Part shown: in pieces, positions 33,547 to 45,291 of the stretch | Numbering within the stretch: position 1 is the first letter of the stretch | Layout of the letters: each line of letters begins with the position of its first letter | Assembly: GCA_019022495.1 (NCBI GenBank) | Contig: JAFEKR010000031.1 | Location: 248,001-312,000, forward strand | Reading direction: 5' to 3' | DNA length: 64,000 nt | Source: Epichloe hybrida | Taxonomy: Eukaryota > Ascomycota > Sordariomycetes > Hypocreales > Clavicipitaceae | The notes under the pieces: model-generated | What the model saw: the letters and a program-made list of their open reading frames with translations, nothing else | What the model was told of the DNA's origin: nothing | Databases searched by the model: none | Made by a program: the position numbers and the translations under genes

Positions 33547-35158
33547 ATGATGAATGTCGCCACCCCTCAGGCCGAGTCGCCTGTTTCCCCGCTGTCAATC
33601 TATCGACTGCTGTCTCCGACCGCTTCCGTTCGAGTGAGCCCGCTATGCCTCGGTTCCATGAACTTTGGCGATGCTTGGTATGCGAAACTTCCCCCGTTGA
33701 CATCAACGAGGGTTGCATGAACACGGACAGCGAATAAACACTAAACATATCGATGCATTCAGGGCTGGCTGGATGGGAGAATGCAACCAAGAAAACACGG
33801 AAAAAATTCTCGAATTTTTCTATGAGCTTGTAAGTTTTCATGATGCCGGATTGTTTTAGCAGCGAAGCCCAACAAGACAAAACAAGAAGGGTTGTCAAAG
33901 AAATCCCTTCACGAATACATCATTAATACGCGGTTGGTAGGGAGGTAACCGACTTCGATATTGCTAAAAAATCTTTCGTTTTGGCCACAATTATGCTGAC
34001 TCGAGGTTTCTGTACCAGGAAACTTCATAGACACCGCCAATAGCTACCAATTTGAACAGTCAGAAGCATGGATTGGCCAGTGGATGAAGAAACGTGGAAA
34101 TCGTGACGAGATGGGTGAGTTCAAGATTCACCCAATATACATGGTGCGAATGGCTACGTGATCTGAAACTGGATATGTAAATCAAGTTATTGCTACCAAA
34201 TACACAACGAACTTCAAAGCTGGCCCCAATCAGCCGCGGGTCATGGCCAACTTTGTTGGAAACGGGACCAAAAGTCTGCAAATATCCGTGAACGCCAGCT
34301 TGCTGAAGCTACAGACCGACTATATTGATATCTTGTATGTCCACTGGTGGGACTACAGTGCTTCAATCCCAGAAGTCATGCAGTCCCTGAACCAGCTTGT
34401 TGCGAGTGGCAAGGTGCTGTACCTAGGTATCAGTGATGCCCCTGCGTGGATTGTGAGGTGAGTGCTGGCCAAACCAATATTTCGGTGAACCATCCAGTAA
34501 CGTGAAGTTCTTTTTTTTTTTCTAGCAAGGCGAATGAATATGCTCGTAATCATGGTCTTCGCCAATTCTCCGTCTATCAGGGCAAGTGGTCTGCTGCCTG
34601 TCGTGATCTCGAACGCGACATCATACCAATGTGCAAGGCTGAAGGCATGGGCATTGCTCCATGGGGATCACTCGGGGGCGGAAACTTCAAATCGGAAGAA
34701 GCTCGACGGTTGAACGATGGGCGCAAATCGGAGGCTAGTGATACCGACATCAAGATCAGCTTGGCGCTGGAAGCTATTGCGCACCGCAAGAACACTGCCA
34801 TTACTAGTATTGCCTTGGCCTACGTGATGCACAAAACACCATACGTCTTTCCCATCGTAGGGGGCCGCAAGGTCGAGCATCTCAAGGCGAATGTCGAGGC
34901 ACTCACCATCGAGCTTTCCGATCAGGACATCCAAGAGATCGAAGGCGCCTTACCTTTTGATCTTGGGTTTCCACACAATTTCCTGTGGGGTAAACAGCTT
35001 CCCAAGGAGTCGCTTCAAAATATCTGGCTGCTTTCAACAGCAGCTAATTTCGATCATGTCGCGGAAGCCAAGGTACGTGTAGATGACTTCGTGAATGAAA
35101 AGTCTCTGACCAATTCGCCCTGTCTTAGCCCATACGACCCAAGACGAATGGAGAATAG
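33547..35158 (+). CDS. Aldo-keto reductase, aryl-alcohol dehydrogenase/NorB type
   Basis: Six exons are read: 33547-33677, 33773-33839, 34006-34114, 34187-34457, 34526-35072 and 35129-35158, giving 384 residues. The AKR tetrad is visible: Asp and Tyr in [15 protein letters not shown], Lys in IATKYT and His in DILYVHWWD. The NADPH-site segment [12 protein letters not shown] and the C-terminal [12 protein letters not shown] are typical of fungal aryl-alcohol dehydrogenases and norsolorinic-acid reductases. One junction is odd. Exon 2 ends YEL at GTAAGT, and the natural acceptor (CAG before GAAACTTC) would break the frame. An acceptor 13 nt upstream (GAG at 34005) restores it but adds VSVP before GNFID. 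Loss of one G at the donor would explain this. Confidence 0.82.
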
Positions 35159-35605
35159 AGCCCCTCATTCAGAACGTTTAGCTGGCCATGGCTACCCTAC
35201 AAACCAAGCACAGATACTTGTGAGAATCGAGGCAGGTGGGAATGATAATCATGGTCTCTTGTTTCTTCATCAAAGAAGTGGCAACAAGTCGATTAGCAGT
35301 AACGCATAGAAGTATTCAGCCTCGTACTGACAGCATACCTGTCTTACAACTCGATTGCTGTATTAATAGAAGAAGTTGAAATACAAACGACACCTTCTTG
35401 GCACGCAACCTATGTAGTATTCTTCTGATGCAAGTCCAATACTTCATGGTGTGAGCATTCTACGAACTGGCAGAGTAAACTGCTATTTAATTGTTACAGT
35501 ACCCAGCGTTTCAATTCATCCACCCAAACGCCCCAAAGTCCAGGCCGGTTCATGTCACATTTATCGAACATGTAAGAGTACATGATATCTTTTTGTTCCA
35601 CTTCG
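35159..35605. other. Intergenic, convergent 3' flanks
   Basis: This lies between the aldo-keto reductase and BUB3 stops. Nothing supported is seen. Confidence 0.6.
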
Positions 35606-36867
35606 TTATTTAGCACCCTTTCCCTTCGCTTCATTTTCACCAAGCTCTCGGATAAAAACTGCAGTCGCACCAGCCCCCGAGTAATCTTCCTGCCCAGTCT
35701 CAAATCCAGGACAGACGCCAATAGCCAAATATTTACCGTCCTTGGAGAAGTCCAGAGACGCCACACTATTAGGGAACTTTTGATACTGCTTTAACCGTCT
35801 CTTGGCTTCCGCATCCCACAATGCCACTGCGCCATCTCCACCTCCTGATGCAAACGTTCCATGAACAGGATGGAAGGCTAGCGCATTGACGGGGTACACG
35901 ACATCACCGTCGCCATCAGGCGCCGCTTGTCTGTGGCATTTGAACGCATACTTGCGCGCTTGTGACTCTGCCGTGTCCTCGAACCACTCTACTGCCACAC
36001 GACCTTCGATACTGGACGTAGCATACCCAGCATCATTTGGCATACAGGCCACTGCGCGGGTGAGATAGCGGAGGGAAGATTCTCGTTGCTGCCAGGGTTT
36101 CAATTCCGTTCCACCCGAAACAAACAGTTGTGCTACGGCGTCGAAATCGTAGATGTGAATGATGCGGCCGGTCATGGCGACAACGACTTTGGTAGGGCTG
36201 GCGGAGACGGCGTGGGGTTTGGCTGGGAGTGTGATTCGTATTGGTGCGCTTGTTGGGGAGGAGAGGTTGTGCAGGTTGAGAGTGCAGTCCCACGAGGCGG
36301 ATACAAGAATGTCTGCAGAGTTCTGGTCAACACGGCATGCTAATTACAAACTCCTGCCGATGCCGGGAGTGGCGCCATTGAACCTACTATGGTCCCTGCT
36401 GTAAACGACGCACCGAACAGGTGCGGCGTGTTTACTCAATGATGTCTTGCTTCCGGTTTCCAAGTCCAACCTAACCATGATTAGCTGAGGCCAAGGGCGA
36501 TTCGGAGCTAGGAGAGCTGCTATTCACCTGCTCACGGTCCAGTCCATGCAGGCCGTGAAAGCTTCATTGTCGTTGGCGCCAAAACATACATCCAGAACGG
36601 GAGCTCGGTGCGCATATGTGTTTGATAAAGTGCCTTCTGACGCGCCGCTCGCGATTTTATAGCAGTATACATTCTTGTCCCACGATGAGACGAGGAGCTT
36701 GCTGGAATCGGTTGGCGCGAATGCGACAGCTGATACTGCGTCGGCAGGGGGCGGGGAGAGCTCGAATTGTGTTGCTGAATTTGCGGTTAGCAATATTTCC
36801 CCTCCAACGTAGCAGGAAGTCATTGGGAGTACTGCCAATGAGTTGGAGAAGTCTCACCTGGAGCCAT
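35606..36867 (-). CDS. BUB3: Mitotic checkpoint WD40 protein Bub3
   Basis: Bub3 is the WD40 propeller that brings Bub1 and Mad3/BubR1 to phosphorylated kinetochores. Exons 36867-36858, 36774-36528, 36470-36388 and 36312-35606 give 348 residues. The first exon holds only three codons and one base. The protein begins MAPATQFELSPPPADAVSAV, and blades show LLVSSWDKNVYCY, ILVSASWDCTLNLH, YPVNALAFHPVHGTFASGGG and LDFSKDGKYLAIGV. Length and order match Bub3 rather than the related Rae1. The C-terminal 25 residues are Gly/Lys/Glu-rich. All introns are 57-83 nt and canonical. Confidence 0.93.
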
Positions 36868-37405
36868 CGCGACGAAACGTGTTGTTGCTGTTCCAGGTCA
36901 ATCGATGTGGAAGTTGTCCTTCTTTGGTCTCAATTTGTTTACTTTAGCGGTCACGTGGCGATAGCGGTCACCCAGGCAGGCTTCTCAAGATTTCCGGCCG
37001 CCGGCCACTAAACGACTCGGTGCTGGAGAGCTTTCTCGGGGGCCGGTTTCTGCCCAAGAATACCGCTTCCGCAAACTAGCCACACCCCGCCACACCCCAC
37101 CATCCATTCGCAGCACAGCAAAATGTCAAAATTATGACTTTAAACAACCACCAACAAATCCTCCCGCCACGGACGTATCGATTTTGACTTTGCGACTATT
37201 CCACCAGCCACTGAACAAGGTTTCGCGATCCTACGGAAATTTTCACTCAGCACCCGAAATCTGGAAAGCCTGCTCAAACGAGACACGCCTGGCAATTTCT
37301 ACGTGCGAAGTTGTGACGATATCCTGGGCCCCGACCCCACCTTCACCCTTTACAGAAGCCCGAACGATTACTTCTCGAATTTGATAACAAATCAACACCG
37401 CCAAG
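36868..37405. other. Divergent promoter of BUB3 and eIF2alpha
   Basis: No gene is seen. The stretch is C- and A-rich toward the eIF2alpha start, as in a housekeeping promoter, with CACACCCC-type runs near 37080-37100. Confidence 0.6.
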
Positions 37406-38616
37406 ATGTCGTTGACAAACTGTCGTTTTTACGAGGAGAAGTTTCCGGAGATCGATAGCTTCGTCATGGTCAACGTGAAGCAGGTTGGTGCATAAAGAGA
37501 TTGGGCCGCGCTTTGGCGAGCATCGGGTTTCTCTGGATTCGGATCTGACAGTGTCGTATAGATCGCCGAAATGGGTGCTTACGTCAAGCTGCTCGAGTAC
37601 GACAACATCGATGGCATGATTCTTCTCTCCGAATTGTCGCGACGACGTATCCGAAGTATCCAGAAGCTCATTAGAGTCGGGCGCAACGAGGTTGTCGTCG
37701 TGCTTCGTGTGGACAAGGAGAAGGGTGCGTGAGATTCATACTTGGGTGCCCATGAGCTTCCCAATGAGCTGCCGGGGCCGGCCTCATGCTCAAAAAAAGG
37801 ACTATTGGAAAATTCAAGAAGCTGACAAAAGCTGGCCAGGTTACATTGATTTGTCCAAGCGACGTGTGTCTCCTGAGGATATGGTCAAGTGCGAGGATCG
37901 ATACAACAAGAGCAAGACTGTTCACTTGATTATGCGACACGTTGCCGAGAAGACTCAGACTCCTATCGAGACTCTGTACGAGACCATTGCTTGGCCACTG
38001 AACAAGAAATACGGTCATGCCATCGACGCCTTTAAGCTGTCCATCACGTATGTTTTTCACCATTGTCGTCCTTCCCCCTGATGTCGCAAGACATCAACTA
38101 ACCACCCAAACTCATAGTAATGCCGAAGTTTGGAATGATGTCACTTTCCCAAGCAAGCCTGTCGAGGACGAGCTGAAGCTATATATCAGCAAGAGACTTA
38201 CTCCTCAGCGAACCAAGGTCCGAGCTGATGTGGAGGTCACTTGCTTCGGCTACGAGGGCATCGACGCCGTCAAGACTGCCTTGAGAACTGCCGAGGCTGG
38301 CAACACTGCCGAAGGCGCCAACGCCGATACTCAAGTAAAGGTTAAGTTGGTCTCGCCACCATTGTATGTGCTTACCTGCACCTCATTCGACAAGAACCAG
38401 GGCATCGTCCTTCTGCGAGGAGCTATCGAGGGAATCAGAAAAAGCATCGAGGGCGCCGGTGGCAACCTGACTGTCAAGATGGAGCCCAAGGCAGTTACGG
38501 AGAGCGACGATGCCGAATTGCAGGCGTTGATGGAGAAGAGAGAGCGTGAGAACGCCGAAGTTAGCGGTGATGAGAGCTTAAGCGAGAGTGATGACAACAT
38601 CCCTGAGACCATCTGA
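37406..38616 (+). CDS. SUI2: Translation initiation factor eIF2 alpha subunit
   Basis: This is the regulatory subunit of the eIF2 complex that delivers initiator tRNA. Exons 37406-37483, 37562-37724, 37840-38047 and 38118-38616 give 315 residues. The N-terminal S1 domain reads [20 protein letters not shown]. The stress-kinase site is Ser52 counting Met (Ser51 in conventional numbering), in [14 protein letters not shown]. The helical domain ([19 protein letters not shown]) and the C-terminal alpha-beta domain follow. The acidic tail [14 protein letters not shown] resembles fungal CK2 targets. All splice sites are canonical. Confidence 0.96.
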
Positions 38617-39275
38617 GTTGCCGACGAGAAAAGGACGCGACGGAACGAAAACGGGACGCGGAAATCAATGTCAACGGATTGATGCCCTGATCTGATGATC
38701 GGCAACAACAAAGTGATGCGCTGAATGCGAAGGACGAAGACACCCTGCCATTTCACGAAGAAGTATCCGAGTTAGACCTTACTTTTATGCTGGGGTTTTT
38801 CTCTTTCTTTTCATTCAAAATAAAGTATGGAGAGGAGACTGCATGATGATGAGGATGTCATCGATTGAGGAGCTGGTCAATGTTAGCATGTCATGTAGCT
38901 ATGTGGTGTAGCGCGCGACGCCTTGAAAACGACATTGGAGACATGAAGAGGCTTTATTCAAACTACCAAGCATCAATTTTTCAAGACGAAATTCAAAGCG
39001 TTGATAGTCTAATGTGGCCGAGAGCATAAATGATGACGACGTTGGTATATAAGAAGTTGTCACGTACTTGCAGTCTCCATGCGGTGTTACGGGGAGCTCT
39101 GGTGAACAGCAGGGGCTGCCACACCCGTATTAGTTTTAGCGGCCTTGTTCCTTGAACGTCACAGCCGGCAGGCAGCCAGGCAGCAGCACAGGCCGTAATC
39201 TTTAAACCTCGAACCCTCTTTCTTGCCTTGATCCGCCACGGACCCTGCATTTCGCAGCAACATCAGCACGCGCCA
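38617..39275. other. Intergenic, eIF2alpha 3' flank and IMP2 promoter
   Basis: Nothing supported is seen. Open frames on the minus strand here overlap IMP2 and lack protein features. Confidence 0.6.
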
Positions 39276-39905
39276 ATGGCTCTCGGGCCCATGTGGGCGC
39301 GATTGAGGGGACGGCAAGCAATTAATACTGCAAGAGTTGTAGCGCTCAATCTCGTCGGGTTGGCGACCTGGATCCCCGTCGTGGCATGGTTTAATCTCCA
39401 CGTTGCTGAGTTGACGCTCGTCGATGGAGCGTCCATGTATCCATTCATGAATGAGGATAAAGATTCCACGTTGCGGAGAGATGTCATGCTCAATTACAAG
39501 CGGTCGCCGCAAGAGGGTTTGGAGAGAGGCATGATTGTCACATTGAGGTAAATGTTTGCCTGCAACCTCTTGGCACGTTGACCTTCTCACGAGAGCCAAC
39601 CCTCTGATCAAATGCTTTTCTACAGGAGTCCGGTTCATCCTGAAGTCACAGCGGTCAAGCGAGTAGTCGCTCTTGAAGGAGATGTCGTGAAAACAAAGCA
39701 ACCATATCCGATTTCAACAGTCAAGATACCCCAGGGACATGTCTGGGTGGAGGGTGATGGGCCGCCGGGATCAAGCTTGGACAGCAATACGTACGGGCCT
39801 GTGTCAAAGAGGCTGTTGACGGGGAGGGTGACGCATATCGTGTATCCGTTCAGGAAGTTTGGGCCGGTGAGCTGGTGGGAGCATGAGAGAAGACTGGTTG
39901 GGTGA
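39276..39905 (+). CDS. IMP2: Mitochondrial inner membrane protease subunit 2
   Basis: Imp2 is a type-I signal peptidase-like serine protease that trims inner-membrane and intermembrane-space precursors such as cytochrome c1. Exons 39276-39547 and 39626-39905 give 183 residues. One membrane segment lies at about 21-39 ([19 protein letters not shown]). The catalytic Ser is residue 53 in DGASMYP, and the general-base Lys is residue 102 in [11 protein letters not shown]. The third box is [20 protein letters not shown], followed by NTYGPV. The extended [11 protein letters not shown] segment fits Imp2 rather than Imp1. Confidence 0.93.
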
Positions 39906-40535
39906 GGCGAGTTGCAAGCACTGATGATTTCGTTGTACTATATTAAGGAGGGAGGACTTTTTTCTAGACCAGGGTCTTGCGATGACAGAGGATTGTGCAA
40001 TACCCGACTACGTGGATTCTCTGAGATCCAATTGACACCATTTATGGGAAACCAGTAGTTGCTCATACGTCACGTCACGTCTTTCTTCGTGAGTTTCAAG
40101 AAGCTTATTGCTGGCACAAACAATCATCGCACAGACCAATCGGCCATGACACTGCGCAAAGCACCGACATGACAAAAAGTGGCTTGCGGATAATAATGTC
40201 GACCGCGGGCGAGAAAGGTTCCAGCTCAGGCACCTCGAATTGACCTGACCTGACCCCCACGCGACAAACCATCGGGAACGGAGCGTCATTCTTTTTTTTC
40301 CCTTTCGCTTCAACATCGCCCAATCCAAGGTCAATGCTCATTGCACCACAGCGACGCGGGAATAGAGAGGCACAGCCAGTTCCACTCATTCAAAACTGTC
40401 CGTTGCTTTCAAATACGTTGCACTTTTTATTTGTTGGCTTTCCTCCTATTGTATCTATCTATCCCTTGTACCTCCCGGCCTTTGGCAGATCGACTCCTTT
40501 GAACCTGCGATTTCTTCGACGGTCCTCGCGGGGCC
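39906..40535. other. Intergenic, IMP2 3' flank and carrier promoter
   Basis: No gene is seen. A poly-T run (40288-40300) and a pyrimidine-rich leader (40430-40510) precede the carrier gene. Confidence 0.6.
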
Positions 40536-41938
40536 ATGACCCTTGCCTCTCAAGTGTTCAACTTTTTCGTCGCCACCTCATCTTCGTCTACTGCATCTGC
40601 AAGCGGGAAGAGCAACGTGGACGTGCTTGAAATACCGGATCCGCATCGCGATGCTGGTATATACCCCAACCGACCGTCAAATTCAAGAAACGTCATAGTG
40701 CCCGACGACGGCTATACCATGAAAGGCGACGATGTCGAGGCTGAAGGCCGGCCGCCTTATCTCCATGTATGTTTTGATATTTGGCCGCTGGATGACAGGT
40801 GTCCATGGGCGCATACGATGGTTTGCATCATCTGATGGACTGAAGGACATGGTTAACTAACGAATGTTCTTGCCCCCAAGGCCATGATTGCTGGTGGCAT
40901 TGGCGGCTCAACTGGAGATTTGCTCATGCACTCTCTCGATACCGTGAAGACGAGACAACAAGGTGATCCGAATTCGCCATCGAAATACACGTCATTGGGG
41001 CGATCGTACTACACAATATGGAGGCAAGAGGGCGTTCGGCGTGGCTTATATGGGGGTTGGATACCCGCGCTGGGGGGCTCCTTTCCTGGCACAGTCTTGT
41101 TTTTCGGCACATACGAATGGAGCAAGCGGTTTTTGATAGAACGTGGGCTGCAGCAGCATTTGGCGTATCTGTCAGCAGGTAAGAACTTATTGTCGACGTG
41201 TTTTGGGTCATCTCCCGGACCTTGCGACACGTCGCTGACATGCTGGCAGGGTTTCTTGGCGATCTCGCTGCATCCATCGTCTACGTTCCGTCCGAAGTCC
41301 TCAAGACCCGGTTACAGCTGCAGGGTCGCTACAACAACCCCCATTTCAAATCCGGCTACAACTATCGAGGCACCGTAGACGCCGCGCGAACGATTGTCCG
41401 GACCGAAGGCGCGGCAGCGCTGTTCCATGGGTACAAGGCCACGCTCTATCGAGACCTGCCGTTTTCAGCACTGCAGTTCATGTTCTGGGAGCAGTTCAAC
41501 GCCTGGGCGAGGGTCTACAAGCAGAGTCGGGAAATCGGCGTGCCACTCGAGCTCCTTACTGGTGCCGCAGCAGGCGGCTTGGCCGGAGTCATCACCTGCC
41601 CGCTCGACGTGGTGAAAACCAGGCTACAGACCCAAGTGAACCCTCCAGCCGACCAGTCGAGTAAACTGAAAGAAGTTGGTGTCACACAGAAACGACACAT
41701 ATCCACCTCATCTCCGAGCACTCATCGACCGCAGCCCGGCGCCATCGCCCTACATACATCATCTGTCATCACCGGCCTGAAGGTCATTTACCGCACCGAA
41801 GGCATCGCCGGCTGGTTCCGAGGCGTTGGTCCCCGAGGTGTGTGGACGTTTATCCAGAGCGGCTGCATGCTGTTCTTGTACCAGCGATTATTGCACCAAC
41901 TTGCAGTCTTGATACCAGTAGAGCGCGAGGACGTATAA
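40536..41938 (+). CDS. Mitochondrial carrier, MME1/YMR166C type
   Basis: Exons 40536-40766, 40881-41178 and 41250-41938 give 405 residues. After an about 75-residue hydrophilic N-terminus comes a three-repeat SLC25 carrier. The signatures are SLDTVKTRQQ, PSEVLKTRLQLQG and PLDVVKTRLQTQ, each ahead of a repeat helix. Phrases such as GGIGGSTGDLLMHSLDTVKT, SAGFLGDLAASIVYVPSE and ATLYRDLPFSALQFMFWEQF are those of the yeast YMR166C group. Yeast Mme1 is reported as an inner-membrane magnesium exporter; the same substrate here is inference. The first repeat has Ser in place of the usual Pro. The gene is unrelated in detail to the LEU5-type carrier 5 kb downstream. Confidence 0.88.
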
Positions 41939-42509
41939 CCCCGCGGCTTCTTGCAATTGGTTTGCCGGCCACGAGCGACAAGTGTGCTCACAAGATGGGC
42001 AAAGCAACAAAACACGTCCTCATCCCATTTTTTTCGTTGGAAAAAAAAAACATGACGTCAGTTCTGAAAAGCATGCACAGAGAACTCGAAAGAGAGAGGA
42101 AAATGTATGATTATAATATTGAAGATGGGGGAAAATACACCGGCATGTAAACAGCGCGGATGGGATGCGGAGAAATCAACATAGATGGCCACATGATTGC
42201 ATGGCGTTTGCGGATGAAGCATGGGAACACTTGGTACCAAGTCCCATGGTTTCTTTGTTATTATAAATAAGAACGGTATGGCTCCATTCGCGCCAACTCT
42301 CTCCAAACCAAAATACACACAATTTCTGCGCGGATCTTGGCGCAGGTCAAACTCGCATGGTACGATTCGCCCGTCCATGGCATCGATCGAATCCTAAATG
42401 GGTATCTTGAGGCATCACCTCTGCACAACCAACACCAGATAAACATCAACCCTCCTCTCTGGACCAACGACAGATCGCTGCTTCGGGCCCCCCGCACACA
42501 ACCACCCGA
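41939..42509. other. Intergenic, convergent 3' flanks
   Basis: This lies between the carrier stop and the stop of the opposing unknown gene. Nothing supported is seen. Confidence 0.6.
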
Positions 42510-43674
42510 TTAATCACTCTCGCTCCCCTGGACGTCCGGCGACTCCTCAAAGTCCTCGACGCGCCGCACGAGCTGGTCCCTGGCCAAGCAAACAGCTATA
42601 GCTATCGTCAAGGCATTCCACACACTCTGATGCCTGTCCATGAAATGCATGTCCACGTGGAAACTAACATATGCGTCGGCCCCCTTTGCGCTGTCCACCG
42701 TCAAAAGAAAGACGCTGGACCGAAGGATGAACAGCCCATACACGACGGGCGGTTTCCTCCTGAACACGACGTCTTCGTCGTCGTCGTCCGCGCCTCCATT
42801 CGCTCGTCTCCCAATATACCTATCCACCAGCGTGACACTGCTCTCCTCGACGGCCCAAAAGTCGTCGTCGCGATCGACGCGCAGAAACTCCCGCTGAAGC
42901 AGAGCGAGTGCCCGCATGCGCTGCTCCATCATGCTCGTGATTTCAGATTCTCCCAGGCTGGCGTCCAGCTCTGCGGTCATGATGTTGGGCACGTAGCGCA
43001 GGTGGGAGTAGGAGCCGTCCTCGGCGGCCCATGACAGGTATCTGTCTAGGCATCTCTTGATCAGGGGCGGTGCTTTCTGACGGAGGCCGGATTGGACGGT
43101 TGTTCTGACGGAGGAGGTCAGGTCTATTAGGCGGAGGAGAGCCATGGTTGCTTTTTTTTTTTTGGAAAAGGGGGTGTTAGTCTTGCGGTTGATGCTCCCC
43201 TTGAGTTTTTTTGGGGGGGGAGGATATACCTTGGAAGTCCTTCCCGGATCGGCTGTACACGATCGGCCGGATGTCGTCGTTCATTGAGAAGACGGTGTCG
43301 AGCATGGGGATACCCCGGAAGTCTACTTCCCAGTGGCCGGGGAGTATGGCCCGCTCTGCTCTCTGGAATAGAATCTCGAAGAGCTGCTCTTCGTCTGGGG
43401 CCCATGTGCTGGCGCCGGGGTATCGTTTCTTTTCTAACTCGAGTTCCAGTTGTGTCTCCGTTTGCAGAGCTAATGGGGCGTCGCTCTCGTAGCCTGTGTC
43501 CAGGGAATCCAGGATCGACGTCTCGTTGTCTTCCTCTTTGATGGGCATTGCTTTGGTTTTGCCGGTCGTGGGGGAGTCTGTTGAAGGGGGTGTGCGATGG
43601 GCCGGTCGTGGTGTGGACTCTGGTGGTGTTGGGGACGGTGGTGTGGAGGGATTGTGATGAGGTGTTGCGTCCAT
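42510..43674 (-). CDS. Conserved-type fungal protein, unknown function
   Basis: Two exons, 43674-43230 and 43150-42510, give 361 residues across a 79-nt intron with a GTATAT donor and a long A run before its AG. The first 65 residues are Pro/Ser/Thr-rich and disordered. A compact part then starts with EKKRYPGASTWAPDEEQLFE and DFRGIPMLDTVFSMNDDIRP, and continues after the splice as MALLRLIDLTSSVRTTVQSG and CLDRYLSWAAEDGSYSHLRY. The last third has a beta-rich stretch (YGLFILRSSVFLLTVDSAK) and ends acidic. I do not recognise the family. The domain organisation and codon use look like a normal expressed gene. Confidence 0.75.
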
Positions 43675-44380
43675 GACGGGCGGTTCTCGAAATGGCGAGT
43701 TTTGATTTGGAGGGGGGGGGAAAGACCTGGGATTGTGTCTTTCTCTTGCTCTTGCGCAAATGATGAATTCACAAAGGCTTCACAATGGGATGGCGAGGTA
43801 AGCGGGCGGGTTGGGCGGATGGGTTGTATGCATGGTGAACAAAGAGGTGAGATGAGAAAGAAAACGGCGAGGGCCAAAGTCGTGAATTGTGGGCGTGTGC
43901 TCTTTTTGGTGCGAGGAGCTGTTTAGGATTAGATCCGGGAGGCGATGGTTTTCATGTTCGTCTGATAGATTCGATGTGGATTGAATTTATTCAGTCTGCG
44001 GTGCAGAAAGAGATATATTGGCTCGGGGAATTAAACGAGTTGAATGCGGAGAGGTCGTCGCTGGCGAGGCCGCGGCTCAGATACACGCGATATGAGGACG
44101 AGATGCTGAATATGCCATCGTAGCGTTCATCTTGATTGCCTCTGGCCCGAGTAATCATCTAAACCCTAACGTTCCATGAGTTCTACGAAGCATGATAAGT
44201 TTCTCTTGTTTTATGCATTGTCTTTGTCTACTAATAAACTTCTTGATCAGGTCGCTCGCCACCGAAGCGCAGGGCAAGTGCTTACGTAAAGACACTTTTC
44301 CGTCGCAATCCCCCCCATGGAATATTTTGGAGCTTCTGCCACTCGTCGGAAAAAGCACTTCAGCAACCCATCACAGAACC
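43675..44380. other. Divergent promoter, unknown gene and uL23m
   Basis: No gene is seen. Frames here are short, and the G-rich runs near 43710-43725 belong to the leader of the minus-strand gene. Confidence 0.6.
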
Positions 44381-45060
44381 ATGGCGGAAGCAGTCAAAGC
44401 AGCAGCCCGTCAATTGCCGGGCTTCAGGCTCGGACAGAAGCAGGTTTTTCTGTACGTCGTCGTCTGCCCAGTCCAGTCCAAATCTACCAATTGTTTCAAT
44501 CCAGCTTGCTAACCCCGACGACCATCAGGCCCAATCATGTCATCACTTTCCTCCGAAAGGAGCACCTCCCCCCCAACGAGGCCTGCTTCCAAGTACCCCT
44601 ACGATTCACGAAATTCGATCTGCGCGACTACCTGTGGAATCTGTACGACGTGGAGGTCACCAAGGTCCGATCGTTTGTGAAGCAGCAGCCACTGACGCAA
44701 CGGAACTCGCATTCACGATCATGGTACAGGCCGCAGCCGCTCAAGATCATGACGGTCGAGCTGGCCAAGCCCTTTCAGTGGCCTGAACTGCCGAGCAACT
44801 TGGAGCCGTGGAACCACGATTTATGGAGGATGAGGGAGGACCTGATGGAGAAGCGCAACGAGGACCAGATCAACCAGCACAAGTTCCAGATTTCAATGAA
44901 GAGCAAGGAGCCTTTGTCCAAGGAGAGAAGAGAGCTGGCTAGTTTGGCGAAGAAGATGGCCGAGGGAGAGGTCAAGTGGTCGAACGATGTCGTGTTGGAT
45001 CCCAAGTGGGATGCGCTGCTGGCGAAGGAGAAGGCGGCGGAGGCGAAGGCCACGAATTAG
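44381..45060 (+). CDS. MRP20: Mitochondrial ribosomal protein uL23m
   Basis: This protein sits at the exit tunnel of the mitochondrial large subunit. Exons 44381-44451 and 44529-45060 give 200 residues. The start MAEAVKAAARQLPGFRLGQK leads across the intron into QVFLPNHVITFLRK, the first strand of the L23 fold, then FTKFDLRDYLWNLYDVEVTK, its core. The C-terminal half is a highly charged helical extension (ELASLAKKMAEGEVKWSND) as in fungal mitoribosomal L23. The frame is open upstream of 44381, but that part lacks family character, so the ATG in ACCATGG context was chosen. Confidence 0.88.
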
Positions 45061-45291
45061 AGTCAGGGGGGTCGACGGGCTCATGTCCAGTCTGCGGGCG
45101 TGGTGGCTTGGCATACATGGGATTGTACGATACATGGGGGCACGGTTGTATATTACTTGGAGCCACGACATGGCGAACCGGGAGAAGTTGCACTACCTAG
45201 GTCAAAGAAGTTGGCGTTCACCCAACGATAGCTTGAACATCATACACGAAGACGCTGCCGGCGAGATCATGACGAGATGATAACCTGGGGT

